64,000 bases of DNA. It comes from Planctomycetota bacterium (GTDB lineage Bacteria; Planctomycetota; UBA1135; UBA2386). This document shows positions 63,701-64,000 of the stretch, piece after piece; the first letter of the stretch is position 1; every line of letters starts with the position of its first letter. The stretch spans positions 102,383 to 166,382 of the forward strand of contig JADJPQ010000028.1 of assembly GCA_016713175.1 (NCBI GenBank), given 5' to 3'. The notes under the pieces are model-generated. The model was not told the DNA's origin. It saw only the letters and a list, made by a program, of their open reading frames with translations, and made no database searches. A program made the position numbers and the translations under genes.

Positions 63701-64000
63701 ACCAGCCGCAGGGGCGGACCTGGACGTTGGCGCGCGACGCGCGTGGCAACGTGTCGCGACCATCACCCTGCCCGGGGGCCAGAGCACGGTGATCCTGTAC
63801 GACGCGCTGGACCGTCCCATCCGGATGACCGAGCCGCCGAACCGCGTCACGCAACTGCGCCATGATGATCCTGCCTGCGGTTGTTCCTCGAGTGGCAATC
63901 TGACGGGAGTCAGACCGCCCAACAACGCCACGTTAGGTTACGTCTACGACGGGCTTGGCCGCAAGCCGCGCGAGATCGACCAAACCTGCCCACGATCTAC
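60712..64000 (+). CDS. Secreted YD-repeat (RHS-like) protein, frameshifted near 63757 and truncated by window end
   Basis: A large secreted protein with signal LLVSFAFALPLLLSALPAQ. A bacterial Ig-like region (NVPLNRPVSITATAALRAHT) and a carboxypeptidase-regulatory-like stretch (VFGRVFDTNGAPLQGAVM) come first. YD repeats start near residue 640: DGEVHTFLRSGLLQRRVNRF, GFYYRFFYDGSNKLDRIED, IDYTYFANGLLQSTSRPDGS and FTYDSFGSVVSVTDHDSH. The frame ends at a TGA after DARGNVSRPSP. The YD pattern resumes in another frame as TITLPGGQSTVILYDALDRP to the right edge, which fits two inserted bases (CG at 63757-63758) or one lost. Such proteins form hollow shells carrying C-terminal effectors; the effector is outside this window. 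Confidence 0.85.

Overview
The window is very GC-rich (about two-thirds G+C by eye, not computed) and densely packed with genes on both strands. The gene content points to a member of the Planctomycetota. The markers are an adjacent DUF1800/DUF1501 pair, a sulfatase, a sialate O-acetylesterase, a Ser/Thr kinase with a long repeat tail, two ECF sigma factors each overlapped by a membrane partner, HEAT-repeat proteins, DUF1573, and many secreted proteins whose signal peptides end in A-Q. This assignment is inference from gene families; there is no rRNA or tRNA gene in the window to confirm it.

Layout. 1-3.5 kb (minus): a GH42-like beta-galactosidase running off the left edge, a sigma-54-type response regulator and a degenerate GGDEF protein, forming one transcription unit. 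3.5-3.9 kb: a non-coding stretch ending in a strong minus-strand terminator, possibly a structured RNA. 3.9-9.2 kb: a small membrane protein, a type II secretion F-domain protein, an ECF sigma/anti-sigma pair and rpoN, the last with a +1 frameshift. 9.2-11.3 kb (minus): a TetR/DUF1761/SRPBCC operon with 4-base overlaps. 11.4-14.4 kb: a transposase-derived protein and a frameshifted dipeptidyl peptidase IV. 14.8-17.1 kb: ClpP and a secreted protein. 17.1-19.9 kb: DUF1501/DUF1800. 20-25.6 kb: a thioredoxin-like protein and three type IV pilus/type II secretion ATPases (PilB, PilT, PilB). 25.8-36.7 kb: DUF1573, lipoproteins, a phosphopantetheinyl transferase, a sulfatase and a sialate esterase. 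36.8-38.8 kb: small genes including a DUF4160/DUF2442 pair. 38.9-48.5 kb: a kinase, a sugar isomerase-like protein, an M20 peptidase, a HEAT protein interrupted by an in-frame UGA, and a second ECF sigma module. 48.6-64 kb: secreted beta-helix, repeat and YD/RHS proteins, a dynamin-like GTPase, a KaiC-like ATPase divergent from a phosphatase relative, and an aminopeptidase P.

The most unusual signal is at 46992-46994. An in-frame UGA separates a signal peptide from a HEAT-repeat domain. It is followed by a hairpin whose size, distance and GGUC-containing loop resemble a bacterial selenocysteine insertion element. Three other genes (rpoN, DPP-IV and the YD-repeat gene) carry single reading-frame shifts. 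Sequencing or assembly error is therefore a live alternative for every such anomaly. Two regulatory themes recur: sigma-54 control (rpoN plus an enhancer-binding regulator with an altered GAFTGA loop) and extracytoplasmic sigma control. No rRNA, tRNA, CRISPR array, prophage or intact insertion sequence was seen.
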